NCBI RefSeq assembly: GCF_037577855.1 | Contig: NZ_JBAKFX010000027.1 | Span: forward strand, 1-51,016 | Direction of reading: 5' to 3' | Source of the DNA: Dethiothermospora halolimnae | GTDB taxonomy: Bacteria; Bacillota; Clostridia; Tissierellales; VENL01 | DNA: 51,016 nucleotides | In this document: positions 16,573 through 25,653 of the stretch, in pieces | Layout: every line of letters starts with the position of its first letter | How positions within the stretch are numbered: position 1 is the stretch's first letter | Position numbers and translations under genes: made by a program | The notes under the pieces: model-generated | Database searches by the model: none | What the model saw: the letters and a program-made list of their open reading frames with translations, nothing else | Told to the model about the DNA's origin: nothing

Positions 16573-17061
16573 CTATAAAATTTCTCTTACTTCTTCTAAG
16601 TTTTCGTCTTTAATTAACTTTTCTGTATCTAACAATAGTCTAACTTTACCCTCAGCTTTAGCTATACCATTAATATAATTATTTTTTCTTTTCTTGATAT
16701 TTGGAGGTTTTGATATATCTTTTTCAGCTAAATCCATTACTTCAGTAACACTATCTACAACTAACCCAACACTTATACCTGACATATCTAGGATAATTAT
16801 ACAAGTACGATCATGATATTCTTTAAAGGTCTTATTAAACCTTAATCTAGCATCCATAATAGGTATTATTTTACCCCTTAAGTTAATAACCCCCTTCATA
16901 TAGTTTGGCAAGTCAGGTATAGTCGTTATAGACTGTATACCTATTATCTGAGTAATATACATTATGTTTATAGCGAAATATTCTCCTTCCAAAGAAAAAA
17001 CTAAATACTTTCTAATATCTTGTTGTTTTAAGCTTGAAACATTATTATTTTTTTCTTCCAT
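16573..17061 (-). CDS. cheW: chemotaxis coupling protein CheW
   Basis: Adaptor that ties receptors to CheA. The 162 residues are one CheW/SH3-like domain: YLVFSLEGEYFAINI, IPDLPNYMKGVINLRGKIIP and VGLVVDSVTEVM are family marks. A short unstructured N-terminus precedes it. AAAGGATG lies upstream of the ATG. It starts 18 bases after cheA stops, and precedes the poly-HAMP receptor by 43 bases, consistent with a single transcript. Confidence 0.95.
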   Translation of the reverse strand: MEEKNNNVSSLKQQDIRKYLVFSLEGEYFAINIMYITQIIGIQSITTIPDLPNYMKGVINLRGKIIPIMDARLRFNKTFKEYHDRTCIIILDMSGISVGLVVDSVTEVMDLAEKDISKPPNIKKRKNNYINGIAKAEGKVRLLLDTEKLIKDENLEEVREIL

Positions 17062-17079
17062 CTAATATCATCCTTTACT

Positions 17080-19086
17080 TTATAGAATTTCGTCGGTTAA
17101 CTTTGAAACATCTAATATTAGACTTATACTTCCATCTCCCAATAAAGTACATCCTACTATGCCCCTTACTTTTTTTATCTTATTAGGTAGTTGTTTAATA
17201 ACCACTTGTCTATGCTCCAATACTTCATCCACAAATAGACAAATATTCTTTCTATCATTTTCTAGAACTATAATTATCCCTTCATTAATTTTTTTTATAG
17301 ATCTTTTTATATCATAAAAGTCTCCTAACCTTATTATGGAATAACTAGTTCCCCTTATAAGTAACATTTCATTTCCTTCAGTATCTTTTATTACATCTTC
17401 AGAGCCTATATTTATGGATTGCTTTATTTCCTTTGTTGGTATTGTAAAGGTGCTATCCCCAACCCTTACTATCATTCCATCTATTATTCCAAGGGTTAAG
17501 GGTATTTTTATGGATATCTTAGTCCCCATACCATAATTGCTATCAACGGATATGGCTCCCCTTATTTTTTCAATATTTTTAAAGGCCACATCCATACCCA
17601 CACCCCTTCCTGAAAATTCTGAAACTTTATCCTTTGTAGAAAATCCTGGTTTAAAAATAAAAGAATATATTTCTTTATTAGGTATACTTTCAATCTTATC
17701 TTCAGTAATCAAGTCCTTTTCTAAGGCTTTTTCAATTATCTTTTCTTTATCAAGTCCCTTGCCATCATCAATTATATTTATCTCCACATCTCCTCCAAGA
17801 TTTTTAGCACTTAAAATTATTTTTCCTTCCCTTTCCTTTCCCTTTTCCATTCTTTCTTCCGGTGACTCTATCCCGTGGTCTATTGCGTTCCTTATTAGAT
17901 GTAAAAGGGGGTCTGAAATATATTCAACTATATTTTTATCCACCTCTGTTTCTTCTCCCATTGTTATAAAGCCGATTTCTTTATTTGTTTTTTTACTAAT
18001 ATCCCTAACAACCCGTTTCATTTTCTTAAAAACTTGGCTTAATGATACCATCCTAGTTGCCATCACTTCATCCTGTAAATTAAGTATTATTTTCTTTAAT
18101 CTCATTGCCGATTTATTAAAGTTTTCTAAATGTAAGTTTTTTAAATCTGGATTTTGGGTTACCATTGACTCTGCTATTACCAGCTCTCCAACTAAATTCA
18201 TAAGATTATCTAATCTATCTACATCGACACTTATTCGACTGTGTTTTCTTTTCCCTATTTTATTTTCTTCCACTTCTCCACCGGTCTTTGAACTAGATTT
18301 TCTTTCTATTTCTTTATCCTTAGTATCTATTTTTTCTATATTTTTTTTGTTTTCTTCATATTGTAAAACTTTAAATTCCTTTATAAATGGAACTTTATTT
18401 ATAAATGCTCTTATTTTATCAATACTTTCATTACTATTTATTTTAACCTTAAGCCCATCATCTTTTATCTTTTCAGAAGTGTTATCGTCTTCAAGATTTC
18501 TAGGTTCTGTTTCTAAAACATCTCCTATTTCTTTTATATTATGTACAACAGAAAATGCTCTTATATTGACCATTTCACAATCATCTTCATATCTTATATG
18601 AATTTCAAAAGAGTTGTCACTTTCTAAACTAATATCTATTTTGTCGTTATAATCATCTTCAATTTTATTAGCTTCCTCTACATTTTCCAATCTATCTAAA
18701 TAGTCAATGGTTTTTCTTATTAAACTATTGGCCTGTCCACCTGATTCCTTGCCTTGATTTATTTTATCAATTTCTTCTTTTATAAAATCTATGCTCTCAA
18801 ATACTATGTCTGCCAATTTTGAATAATCTAATGTCCTAGACTTATTTTTTCTTATATATGAGAATAAATCTTCTAATTTATGGGATAAATCCGATATATT
18901 ATGAAATTCCATCATGGCAGAGGAACCCTTTATAGTATGCATTATCCTAAATATTTCGTCGGTATGGGGAGTTACGTCCTCCTCCTCTTCGCTTTCTAAA
19001 ATTATTTGCTCTAACTTTTCTATAAGCTGTTCTGTTTCGTAGACAAATATATCTATCATAGGATCCCTTTCTTTATCTTCATCCAA
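17080..19086 (-). CDS. cheA: chemotaxis histidine kinase CheA
   Basis: Central kinase of chemotaxis. Domains in order: Hpt with phosphorylatable His in MHTIKGSSAMM (about residue 50), a CheY/CheB-binding P2-like region (about 155-245), a charged linker, the dimerisation helix pair (about 282-350), the HATPase with N box HLIRNAIDHGIES and G box GRGVGMDVAFKNI, and a C-terminal CheW-like regulatory domain. No key residue is missing. Start choice: GGGAGG (19096-19101) is 8-9 bases from a TTG at 19086, while the GTG three codons upstream touches the ribosome site. The upstream gene's TGA overlaps this region, so translation is probably coupled. Confidence 0.95.
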   Translation of the reverse strand: MDEDKERDPMIDIFVYETEQLIEKLEQIILESEEEEDVTPHTDEIFRIMHTIKGSSAMMEFHNISDLSHKLEDLFSYIRKNKSRTLDYSKLADIVFESIDFIKEEIDKINQGKESGGQANSLIRKTIDYLDRLENVEEANKIEDDYNDKIDISLESDNSFEIHIRYEDDCEMVNIRAFSVVHNIKEIGDVLETEPRNLEDDNTSEKIKDDGLKVKINSNESIDKIRAFINKVPFIKEFKVLQYEENKKNIEKIDTKDKEIERKSSSKTGGEVEENKIGKRKHSRISVDVDRLDNLMNLVGELVIAESMVTQNPDLKNLHLENFNKSAMRLKKIILNLQDEVMATRMVSLSQVFKKMKRVVRDISKKTNKEIGFITMGEETEVDKNIVEYISDPLLHLIRNAIDHGIESPEERMEKGKEREGKIILSAKNLGGDVEINIIDDGKGLDKEKIIEKALEKDLITEDKIESIPNKEIYSFIFKPGFSTKDKVSEFSGRGVGMDVAFKNIEKIRGAISVDSNYGMGTKISIKIPLTLGIIDGMIVRVGDSTFTIPTKEIKQSINIGSEDVIKDTEGNEMLLIRGTSYSIIRLGDFYDIKRSIKKINEGIIIVLENDRKNICLFVDEVLEHRQVVIKQLPNKIKKVRGIVGCTLLGDGSISLILDVSKLTDEIL

Positions 19087-19091
19087 AAAGC

Positions 19092-19451
19092 TCACCTCCC
19101 AATTGAGTTTGATTTTTCAACTTCTATCATCTCCTTAATTTTGTCTATCTCTTTATTTATTGTATTTATTTCAACCTCTAAGTTTATTTTTTTTCTATTA
19201 TAAATTTTTTTCTCTATTATACCTAGGGCTTTCTTTGTATCCTTCATATTAAAATTTAAAGCAGCACTTTCTAATCTTTTAATAATAATAGTTGCTTCTA
19301 TAATTTTTTTCTTTTTTATTAAATCGTATAAATTATTTATATTATTTTCTGAAAACATATCTAATAAGTCTTTAACAATATCCATTAGTAAGTAATATTC
19401 ATCTCCTATCACATTTGATATATTATCAAAGTAATGGTTTGTGCTGTTCAC
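19092..19451 (-). CDS. small Hpt-like helical protein upstream of cheA
   Basis: About 119 residues, all predicted helix and charged. Not a named family that I can be sure of. The order of hydrophobics around IIIKRLESAALNFNMKDTKK, followed by IIEKK, resembles the Hpt phosphotransfer motif (A-H-x-L-K-G-S-A...L...LE), but the phosphoacceptor histidine is absent, with Lys/Arg there instead. It could be a pseudo-Hpt that binds CheA or a receiver without passing phosphate. The GTG at 19451 is chosen because AAAGGAG lies 9 bases upstream; an ATG three codons earlier directly abuts that site. Its TGA ends 5 bases before the cheA TTG, so it heads the che operon. Confidence 0.6.
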   Translation of the reverse strand: MNSTNHYFDNISNVIGDEYYLLMDIVKDLLDMFSENNINNLYDLIKKKKIIEATIIIKRLESAALNFNMKDTKKALGIIEKKIYNRKKINLEVEINTINKEIDKIKEMIEVEKSNSIGR

Positions 19452-19590
19452 TTTTTTCATCTCCTTTAAGTTTATAATAAAGTTACAGTGTAAAGGACAA
19501 TTGTTCTTTTGTAAATATTGTGTAAATTCTTTTGAGAATGTTGTTAGTTTTGTTAATATTAAGTATATATATACAATGTACGATAATCTT

Positions 19591-19599
19591 TGATATAAT
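19591..19599 (+). promoter_or_regulatory. extended -10 promoter for the OmpR-type regulator
   Basis: TGATATAAT (TGn plus TATAAT) lies 37 bases upstream of the regulator ATG on the + strand. No good -35 is present, as is usual for extended -10 promoters. This divergent gap must also hold the che operon promoter, which I could not place firmly. Confidence 0.5.
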
Positions 19600-19635
19600 A
19601 TTATCAAATACTACAGTAAAGGTTGTGACATATAG

Positions 19636-20322
19636 ATGAAAAACATTCTTTTAGTAGAAGATGATTTAACTACACTTAAGTTGGTTCAATTCACTCTAGA
19701 GAAACATGACTTTTTTGTATTTACAGCAGAAGATGGTAATACAGCTTTAGAGTACTTAAATAATAACAAAATCCATTGTGTCATACTGGATTTATATTTA
19801 CCAGACACAAATGGTTTTGAGATAATAAAAAGAATAAGGGCCCATTCCTTATATAAAAACTTACCCATTATAATGCTTACAAGTAATGATGATAAAACCG
19901 ATACCGTTATAGCTCTAGAGCTAGGAGCAGATGATTATATAACCAAACCATTTAATAAAAAAGAGTTAATTGCTCGTCTTCATGTGGCCCTAAGAAGGAA
20001 TAATAAGTCCCTCGACAAATGGGATTCAAAAATCATTTTACATGATTTAGAAATAGACTTAGATTCAAGAAGTGTTTGTAAAAATAATTCTTTAATAGAC
20101 CTTACTTACGGTGAGTTTGAAATTTTAACTACTTTAGCATCTAGACCTGGAAAGGTTTTTTCTAGAGACAATTTACTAACTAAGTTATGGGGAGAATCCT
20201 ATATAGCAGAAAGTCGTGTAATAGATATGCATATATCTTCTTTAAGAAAAAAATTAGGAAATGATTGTAAATATATAGAGACTGTAAGGGGAGTTGGATA
20301 TAGATTTAAAAAAATAAAATAA
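19636..20322 (+). CDS. OmpR/PhoB-family response regulator
   Basis: DNA-binding response regulator. Receiver domain (1-115) with phosphoacceptor D52 in VILDLYLPDTNGFEI and K102 in YITKPFNKKEL. The winged-helix effector (about 130-228) contains LTYGEFEILTTLASRPGKVF and ends VRGVGYRFKK, as in PhoB/OmpR. It is the only + strand gene in a long minus-strand block, divergent from the che operon and convergent with the large hybrid kinase. No ordinary membrane kinase gene adjoins it, so its partner is uncertain; the hybrid kinase next door is a candidate. The ribosome site is weak (AAAGG at 10-14 bases). Confidence 0.93.
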   Translation: MKNILLVEDDLTTLKLVQFTLEKHDFFVFTAEDGNTALEYLNNNKIHCVILDLYLPDTNGFEIIKRIRAHSLYKNLPIIMLTSNDDKTDTVIALELGADDYITKPFNKKELIARLHVALRRNNKSLDKWDSKIILHDLEIDLDSRSVCKNNSLIDLTYGEFEILTTLASRPGKVFSRDNLLTKLWGESYIAESRVIDMHISSLRKKLGNDCKYIETVRGVGYRFKKIK

Positions 20323-20327
20323 ATAGA

Positions 20328-20384
20328 CCTATCTACACTTTATTGACAAGGCTATTTGTCAATAAAGTGTAAGTAGATCTATCT
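20328..20384. terminator. bidirectional terminator between convergent genes
   Basis: CTTTATTGACAA-GGCTAT-TTGTCAATAAAG forms a 12-bp stem, extended imperfectly by TCTAC/GTAGA. It lies between the + strand regulator and the minus-strand hybrid kinase. Confidence 0.75.
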
Positions 20385-20390
20385 ACGTTA

Positions 20391-23300
20391 TTAATTTATA
20401 TTATATATTTTTAATTTATCTTTTAATTTATTATAATCTCTTTTTAATTTACTGTATAAGCACTTCATATTACTGTAATTATTATTTTTAGCCTTTTTTT
20501 CTATCTTATAAGCAATATCATATAGGTGGGGTATCTCAAAATATGATACTGTTCCTTTAAATTTATGGGCATATTTAATAATATTTTCTCTAGTTCCTAA
20601 TTCTATAGCTTCTTCTAATTTCTCCACAATATTTTTTTGATATTTATCACTTGTAAAGTCATCTACCAATATCTTCAAAAGCTCTTTATTACCATCTAAA
20701 TTTATTAAAATTTTATCCATATTTAAATTTATATCTGTCTTATTCTTTTTATTAACCAGCTGGTTCACCTTTTTATATAACTCGTTAGGTCTTATGGGTT
20801 TTGAAAGATAATCATCCATACCAACATTTAGAGACTTCTCTTTATCCTCTTTCATAGCAGCCGCTGTAAGGGCTAAAATAGGAGTATAATCTTTAGAATC
20901 TTTTTCTATGCCCCTTATCTTTTCTGTGGCAGTATATCCATCCATCTCTGGCATATTTATATCCATAATTATAATATCATAACTATATTTATCAACTTTT
21001 TTTATTACTTCCCTTCCCGTAGCTACAACTTCTATATTCCATCCTTTGTTTTTCAATAGGGTTTTTATAATATTTTGACTTATCTCATCATCTTCAGCAA
21101 CTAATATATTTAATTTTTCATTATGAAATTCTCTTTGGCTATTATAGTATAAATCACTGTCACTTAGGTAAGTATAGCTTTCACTTGTCACTAAATCAAC
21201 AACAAAATAAAACTGGGATCCCTTTCCCTTCTCACTCTTTACATCTATATATCCCCCCATCATATTAACTAGTTCTTTACATAAAGCAAGTCCTAAACCG
21301 GTTCCACCATATTTATTTTTATTAGAATGTTCCCCTTGTGCAAATTTTTTAAAAAGTAGACCTTTGTCCTCCTGGGATATGCCTATTCCTGTATCGGAAA
21401 CGGTAAATTTAAGTCCCACTTTTTTATCTGCTTTATCTTCTAACGTTACCTTTAATTCTATTGTACCTTTATTAGTAAATTTAATAGCATTTCCAATTAA
21501 ATTAAACAATATTTGTCGCAATCTGTGATTGTCACCAAATAATATATCGGGAATGTCCATATCCATACTAGCAACAAAGTTAAGCCCTTTTTGATGGGCC
21601 TGAATTTTAAAATGACTATGTATTTCCTTTATAAAAGAGTGAAAGTTAAAATCCACAGGTTCTAATTCCATTTTTCCTGACTCTATTTTAGAAATATCTA
21701 ATATATCATTCAGTAAAGAAAATAAATGATTTGAAGACACTTTAAGCATATCTATGTATTCTCTTTGTTTCCTGTTTAGAGACGTTTCTGAAATTAGATT
21801 TATAGTACCAATAATACCATTTATAGGAGTTCTTATTTCATGACTCATATTAGCTAAAAAATTGGTCTTAAGTTTATTGGCCTTTTCCGCTTCTTTCTTA
21901 GCAATCCGTAATCTATTTTCCTGTAATCTCTGTTTAGTTATGTCTTTCATTGTACCAGCTAAACCTATCACATTATTATCTTCATCAAAAATAGGAGATC
22001 TATAAATTTTAATCCATTTTATTCCATCCTTTGTTGTTATTTTATTAACTTCTGTTTTTGCTTTTTTATTTTTTATAATTTTTATATCGGCATTATAATA
22101 TTCTTCTGAAAATATATCCCCTAAAACTTCTTTTGCCCTATGCCCTATTACATCATCATCTTTAAGTATACTATAAGTATTTCTAAAAACTCTATTTACT
22201 GTTATATACTTTCCATCCCTGTCCTTCATCCAAGCACAATATGGCAAATGATCAAGTATTGCCTTTAGTCTAGATTGAATTTCAATAAGCTTTTGCTCAA
22301 ATTTTTTCTCTTCAGTTATATCTTTAATCCGTTCAACTATATACTGTACTTCTCCCTCCTCATCTAATATGGGATTTAAACTACAATCCCTATATAAATC
22401 TTGAGCTTTATGATACCTAGTATAGGATACCATTTTTTTATTCTTTAAAACATCATTAAACTTGCAATATTCACAGGGTCTATTGCGGCCTTTAACCTCA
22501 AAACACTTCCTCCCCACCATCTCTTCTAAAGGCTTCCCCATAGCTTTACATCCTGCTTTATTTGAAGCTAAAATAGTATAGTCCCACTTAAGTAAAGCCA
22601 CTATATCTGGAATACCTTGAAGTATACCTTCCATTAGATTTGTGGCTCTCCTTAACTTATCTTGTGACTGCTTAATTTCTGTTATATCTTTGAAACTTTT
22701 TACTATGCCAATAACCTTTCCATATTCATTAGTTAAAGGAGATGCAGAAACTACACAAACTTTGTTTATCCCATTATCTACATTAATAGTTATTTCATAA
22801 TTAATAGACTTTTTATTTTTTATAACTTCCATTAATGAGCAGTTTTCTTTATTACAATTATTATCAACAGTTAATTTGCAACAATGTTTTCCAATAACTC
22901 GTTTTTTATCCTTCTCCAACAATTCCAATAACTTATAATTACAGTCTAATATATTTAAATCAGTATCTAGTATACATATTCCATCTCCAATTGTATTAAA
23001 AATTTTATTAATCTTTTCATATGCCTGTCCCAGTTCATTTTCCGTATCTTTCTCTTTAGTTATGTCCTTGCATACCGAAATTAAATGGAATCTGTTTCCT
23101 ATTTTTATAGGATGACACTTAACTTTTATATATATTCTTTTACCGTTTTTATCCCTTAGTATAAAGTTAAATCTACCTTTTCTTTCCCTTAGCAATTCAA
23201 ATATATTCTCTGTCTCTTCTTCCAAATGTATGTTATCTAGCAAATGATACTCTTTTAATGCTAATATCTCTTTTTTACTATATTTTAGAGTTTTAACTAC

Positions 23301-23468
23301 TGAATCATTTACATCAATTATTCTTTTAAAGTTCATATCATTATCATGCTCTGTTATAAAGATCATATCATTTACAGTATTAAATATCTCTTTGTACTGA
23401 TCCCCCATATCAATATTCTTGATTATTTCTTCATTAAATTTGCTCTGTTCATGTTTAATATTACCCAT
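20391..23468 (-). CDS. hybrid sensor histidine kinase with four PAS domains, receiver and Hpt
   Basis: Large cytoplasmic multistep phosphorelay kinase; no membrane helix seen. Four PAS-type units (about 25-140, 155-270, 280-390, 400-515), HisKA with His543 in NMSHEIRTPINGIIG, HATPase (N box NLIGNAIKFTNKG, G boxes GIGIS and GGTGLGL), receiver with Asp836 (IIIMDINMPEMDGY) and C-terminal Hpt with His968 (YAHKFKGTVSYFE), numbered from the ATG at 23468. All phosphotransfer residues are intact. PAS 2 and PAS 3 carry cysteine clusters (HCCKLTVDNNCNKENC and CFEVKGRNRPCEYC), suggesting metal or redox sensing. GGGGGA lies before the chosen ATG; the ATG five codons earlier has no ribosome site. The final Hpt could feed the neighbouring regulator or Spo0A-type proteins. 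Confidence 0.93.
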   Translation of the reverse strand: MGNIKHEQSKFNEEIIKNIDMGDQYKEIFNTVNDMIFITEHDNDMNFKRIIDVNDSVVKTLKYSKKEILALKEYHLLDNIHLEEETENIFELLRERKGRFNFILRDKNGKRIYIKVKCHPIKIGNRFHLISVCKDITKEKDTENELGQAYEKINKIFNTIGDGICILDTDLNILDCNYKLLELLEKDKKRVIGKHCCKLTVDNNCNKENCSLMEVIKNKKSINYEITINVDNGINKVCVVSASPLTNEYGKVIGIVKSFKDITEIKQSQDKLRRATNLMEGILQGIPDIVALLKWDYTILASNKAGCKAMGKPLEEMVGRKCFEVKGRNRPCEYCKFNDVLKNKKMVSYTRYHKAQDLYRDCSLNPILDEEGEVQYIVERIKDITEEKKFEQKLIEIQSRLKAILDHLPYCAWMKDRDGKYITVNRVFRNTYSILKDDDVIGHRAKEVLGDIFSEEYYNADIKIIKNKKAKTEVNKITTKDGIKWIKIYRSPIFDEDNNVIGLAGTMKDITKQRLQENRLRIAKKEAEKANKLKTNFLANMSHEIRTPINGIIGTINLISETSLNRKQREYIDMLKVSSNHLFSLLNDILDISKIESGKMELEPVDFNFHSFIKEIHSHFKIQAHQKGLNFVASMDMDIPDILFGDNHRLRQILFNLIGNAIKFTNKGTIELKVTLEDKADKKVGLKFTVSDTGIGISQEDKGLLFKKFAQGEHSNKNKYGGTGLGLALCKELVNMMGGYIDVKSEKGKGSQFYFVVDLVTSESYTYLSDSDLYYNSQREFHNEKLNILVAEDDEISQNIIKTLLKNKGWNIEVVATGREVIKKVDKYSYDIIIMDINMPEMDGYTATEKIRGIEKDSKDYTPILALTAAAMKEDKEKSLNVGMDDYLSKPIRPNELYKKVNQLVNKKNKTDINLNMDKILINLDGNKELLKILVDDFTSDKYQKNIVEKLEEAIELGTRENIIKYAHKFKGTVSYFEIPHLYDIAYKIEKKAKNNNYSNMKCLYSKLKRDYNKLKDKLKIYNIN

Positions 23469-23546
23469 CACTAAATCCCCCATTGAAAACTATTTATTTT
23501 ATATCATTATATCAAAACTTAGAAATTTATATATAAAGATTCCACA

Positions 23547-25502
23547 TTATTTAAATTTCGATAAACAAAAGGTAATGTCATCCTTTATCTTATCTCCAAA
23601 TTTTAAAATATATTTTTCTAGTTCTCTTTTTATGGAGTTTATTTCTTTATTATCATTTTGCTTTAATATATTTTCTATAAATTCATCTTTATTATCATAA
23701 TCTCCTTTTAACTCTATCAATCCATCGGTATAAAGTAGCATTATGTCATTGTTTTCTATATTATAACTTCCCTCTTTATAATCTAATAAATGAAGGAAGT
23801 CAAATTGTCCTATTGGTAGCCCTTCACTTTTATTAAGTTTTATTATCTTACCACATTCTTTCATTATAATAGGTTCTGTATTAAAACCTGCAGTACAATA
23901 TTTTAGTTTTCTAGTATGCTTATTATAAAGTATTGTAAACATAGCAAAATAAGTATCATTTGAAAATTTAGATGCATTAAAGGTGTCATAAATGGATCTT
24001 AAAAGTAGTTTAGGGGATTTTAATATTTCATACTCTCCTGTATTTTTATGGGTATTTATAACATGGTGAACAAACATTGATGTCAATGAAGCTTGTATCC
24101 CATGGCCTGCCACATCTCCAATATACATTATTGTATGGGCATCATCAATTTCTACTGTACCAACAAAATCCCCTCCTACCCTTTCATAGGGACTATAGTA
24201 GGAGGTATACTTAAATCCGTTACCAATAGTTTTGGGATTATTAAATGCTCTTTGAACATCTTTTACATATTCCAAATCATTTATTAATTTTTTATTTATA
24301 TTATACAGGGTATCAGCTTGATTTCTTAGCCCGATTTCAGCTTCTTTTTGCTCAGTTATATCTAAAAGATACACCGCTGCCCCATCACTGGAATAGAAAA
24401 ATTTGAATTCTATCCATTTCTTTAATTTCTCCATATATTCTATGTATTTTGTCTCTATCTTACTTTCTATTGTATCTTTAACTTTATTATGGAAATTATC
24501 CTTTCTAAAAAAGGAAAGCTCTTCCCATATTTTTTTTCCAACAAGTTGTTCTTTAGTTGTTTTTAATATTTCTGCCGATTCGTTATTTAATAGGGTTATT
24601 TTTCCTTGATCATCTAAAAGCATAAAACCATCTGTTATTCTATTTAATATTCTATCTAATCTACGGGAATATTTCTCCAGTTTTTCTTCCATTTCCTTAT
24701 GTATAATGACCTCTGTTATTTTATCTGCAATGGTTTTAGCAACGGAACCATCATCGGATATTAAAGACCATTCCTCATGTAAAGATCCTTTTAAGTCAAA
24801 GTATATGTATATATATCCTAATTTTTCATTTCCCCTTACAATATCCTCCTCCATAACCCATTTAGTTCTATTAAATTTTTTTGATAGATAAATTTTATTA
24901 TTTACTTCCATCTCAACTCCTGCTATCTCAGGTGATTGCCAGTTAAAGGATATTGTATTTGGAATTTTTTCTAAAATGGACTGTAAATCTAGATTAGTTT
25001 TATATGCATAGTTTGAGATAGTATATATGCAATTTAACTCTTGAACTTTTTTCATTTGAAAAGTTTTTAAATATTTATCTTCTAATATATCTCTATTAAC
25101 TGCAATAATCCCATTTAGACTTCCTTTTTTATCGAACATAATAGATAAAGATGTTTTAAAAAAGAATATTTCGCCATTTATATTTGTCGTCCACTCATAT
25201 GTTACGTCCTTCCCTTTTAATGCTATATCTATATACTTTTTATGCTTTATTAAGCCATCTCCATTAAAAAAATCACTAATTTTTTTTCCTATAAAATCTT
25301 TTTTAGAAAGGTTATTCTTTCTAAGCCATTTACCATAAACTCCAATAAATCGCTTGTCCGAATCTAAAATAAAAACTAATTCTTGTAGGTTATCCAAAAT
25401 ATTATTCTGTGATTTTACATTTTCAATGGATATCACATTGGATTCATAGTTTAAAGTTTCATTAACTAGGCTTTTATTAATAGTATTTTTCGATGTAGCC
25501 AT
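23547..25502 (-). CDS. PAS/PP2C-type (RsbU/SpoIIE-like) serine phosphatase
   Basis: Soluble signal-driven phosphatase. Two PAS domains (about 35-150 and 285-390) flank a GAF-like region (155-275). The C-terminal catalytic domain (about 425-650) has the SpoIIE/RsbU metal-binding motifs: RVGGDFVG, IGDVAGHGIQA, LYTDGLIEL and KDDITF. Such enzymes usually dephosphorylate an anti-sigma-factor antagonist or a related STAS protein; no such partner gene lies here. The chosen ATG at 25502 follows GGGGG at good distance; an earlier start codon would read through that site. It lies 78 bases before the hybrid kinase on the same strand and may be co-transcribed with it. Confidence 0.9.
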   Translation of the reverse strand: MATSKNTINKSLVNETLNYESNVISIENVKSQNNILDNLQELVFILDSDKRFIGVYGKWLRKNNLSKKDFIGKKISDFFNGDGLIKHKKYIDIALKGKDVTYEWTTNINGEIFFFKTSLSIMFDKKGSLNGIIAVNRDILEDKYLKTFQMKKVQELNCIYTISNYAYKTNLDLQSILEKIPNTISFNWQSPEIAGVEMEVNNKIYLSKKFNRTKWVMEEDIVRGNEKLGYIYIYFDLKGSLHEEWSLISDDGSVAKTIADKITEVIIHKEMEEKLEKYSRRLDRILNRITDGFMLLDDQGKITLLNNESAEILKTTKEQLVGKKIWEELSFFRKDNFHNKVKDTIESKIETKYIEYMEKLKKWIEFKFFYSSDGAAVYLLDITEQKEAEIGLRNQADTLYNINKKLINDLEYVKDVQRAFNNPKTIGNGFKYTSYYSPYERVGGDFVGTVEIDDAHTIMYIGDVAGHGIQASLTSMFVHHVINTHKNTGEYEILKSPKLLLRSIYDTFNASKFSNDTYFAMFTILYNKHTRKLKYCTAGFNTEPIIMKECGKIIKLNKSEGLPIGQFDFLHLLDYKEGSYNIENNDIMLLYTDGLIELKGDYDNKDEFIENILKQNDNKEINSIKRELEKYILKFGDKIKDDITFCLSKFK

Positions 25503-25653
25503 TCTTTTAACCCCCATTACTAAAAAATACCTCTTTTAACTAATAATATGGAATAAATGTAAAAGTAATTTTTAATTTTGTAAAGATTGTGTAAGTATAT
25601 CAAAGTTATTTGAATTCTTTAATATTTTAGGGGTATATGGTTGATATTTTGAT

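Noticed and set aside
17537..18601. A 354-codon + strand frame antisense to cheA
   Set aside because: Serine/leucine/phenylalanine-rich shadow of the Lys/Glu-rich cheA frame; no ribosome site, and cheA is certain.
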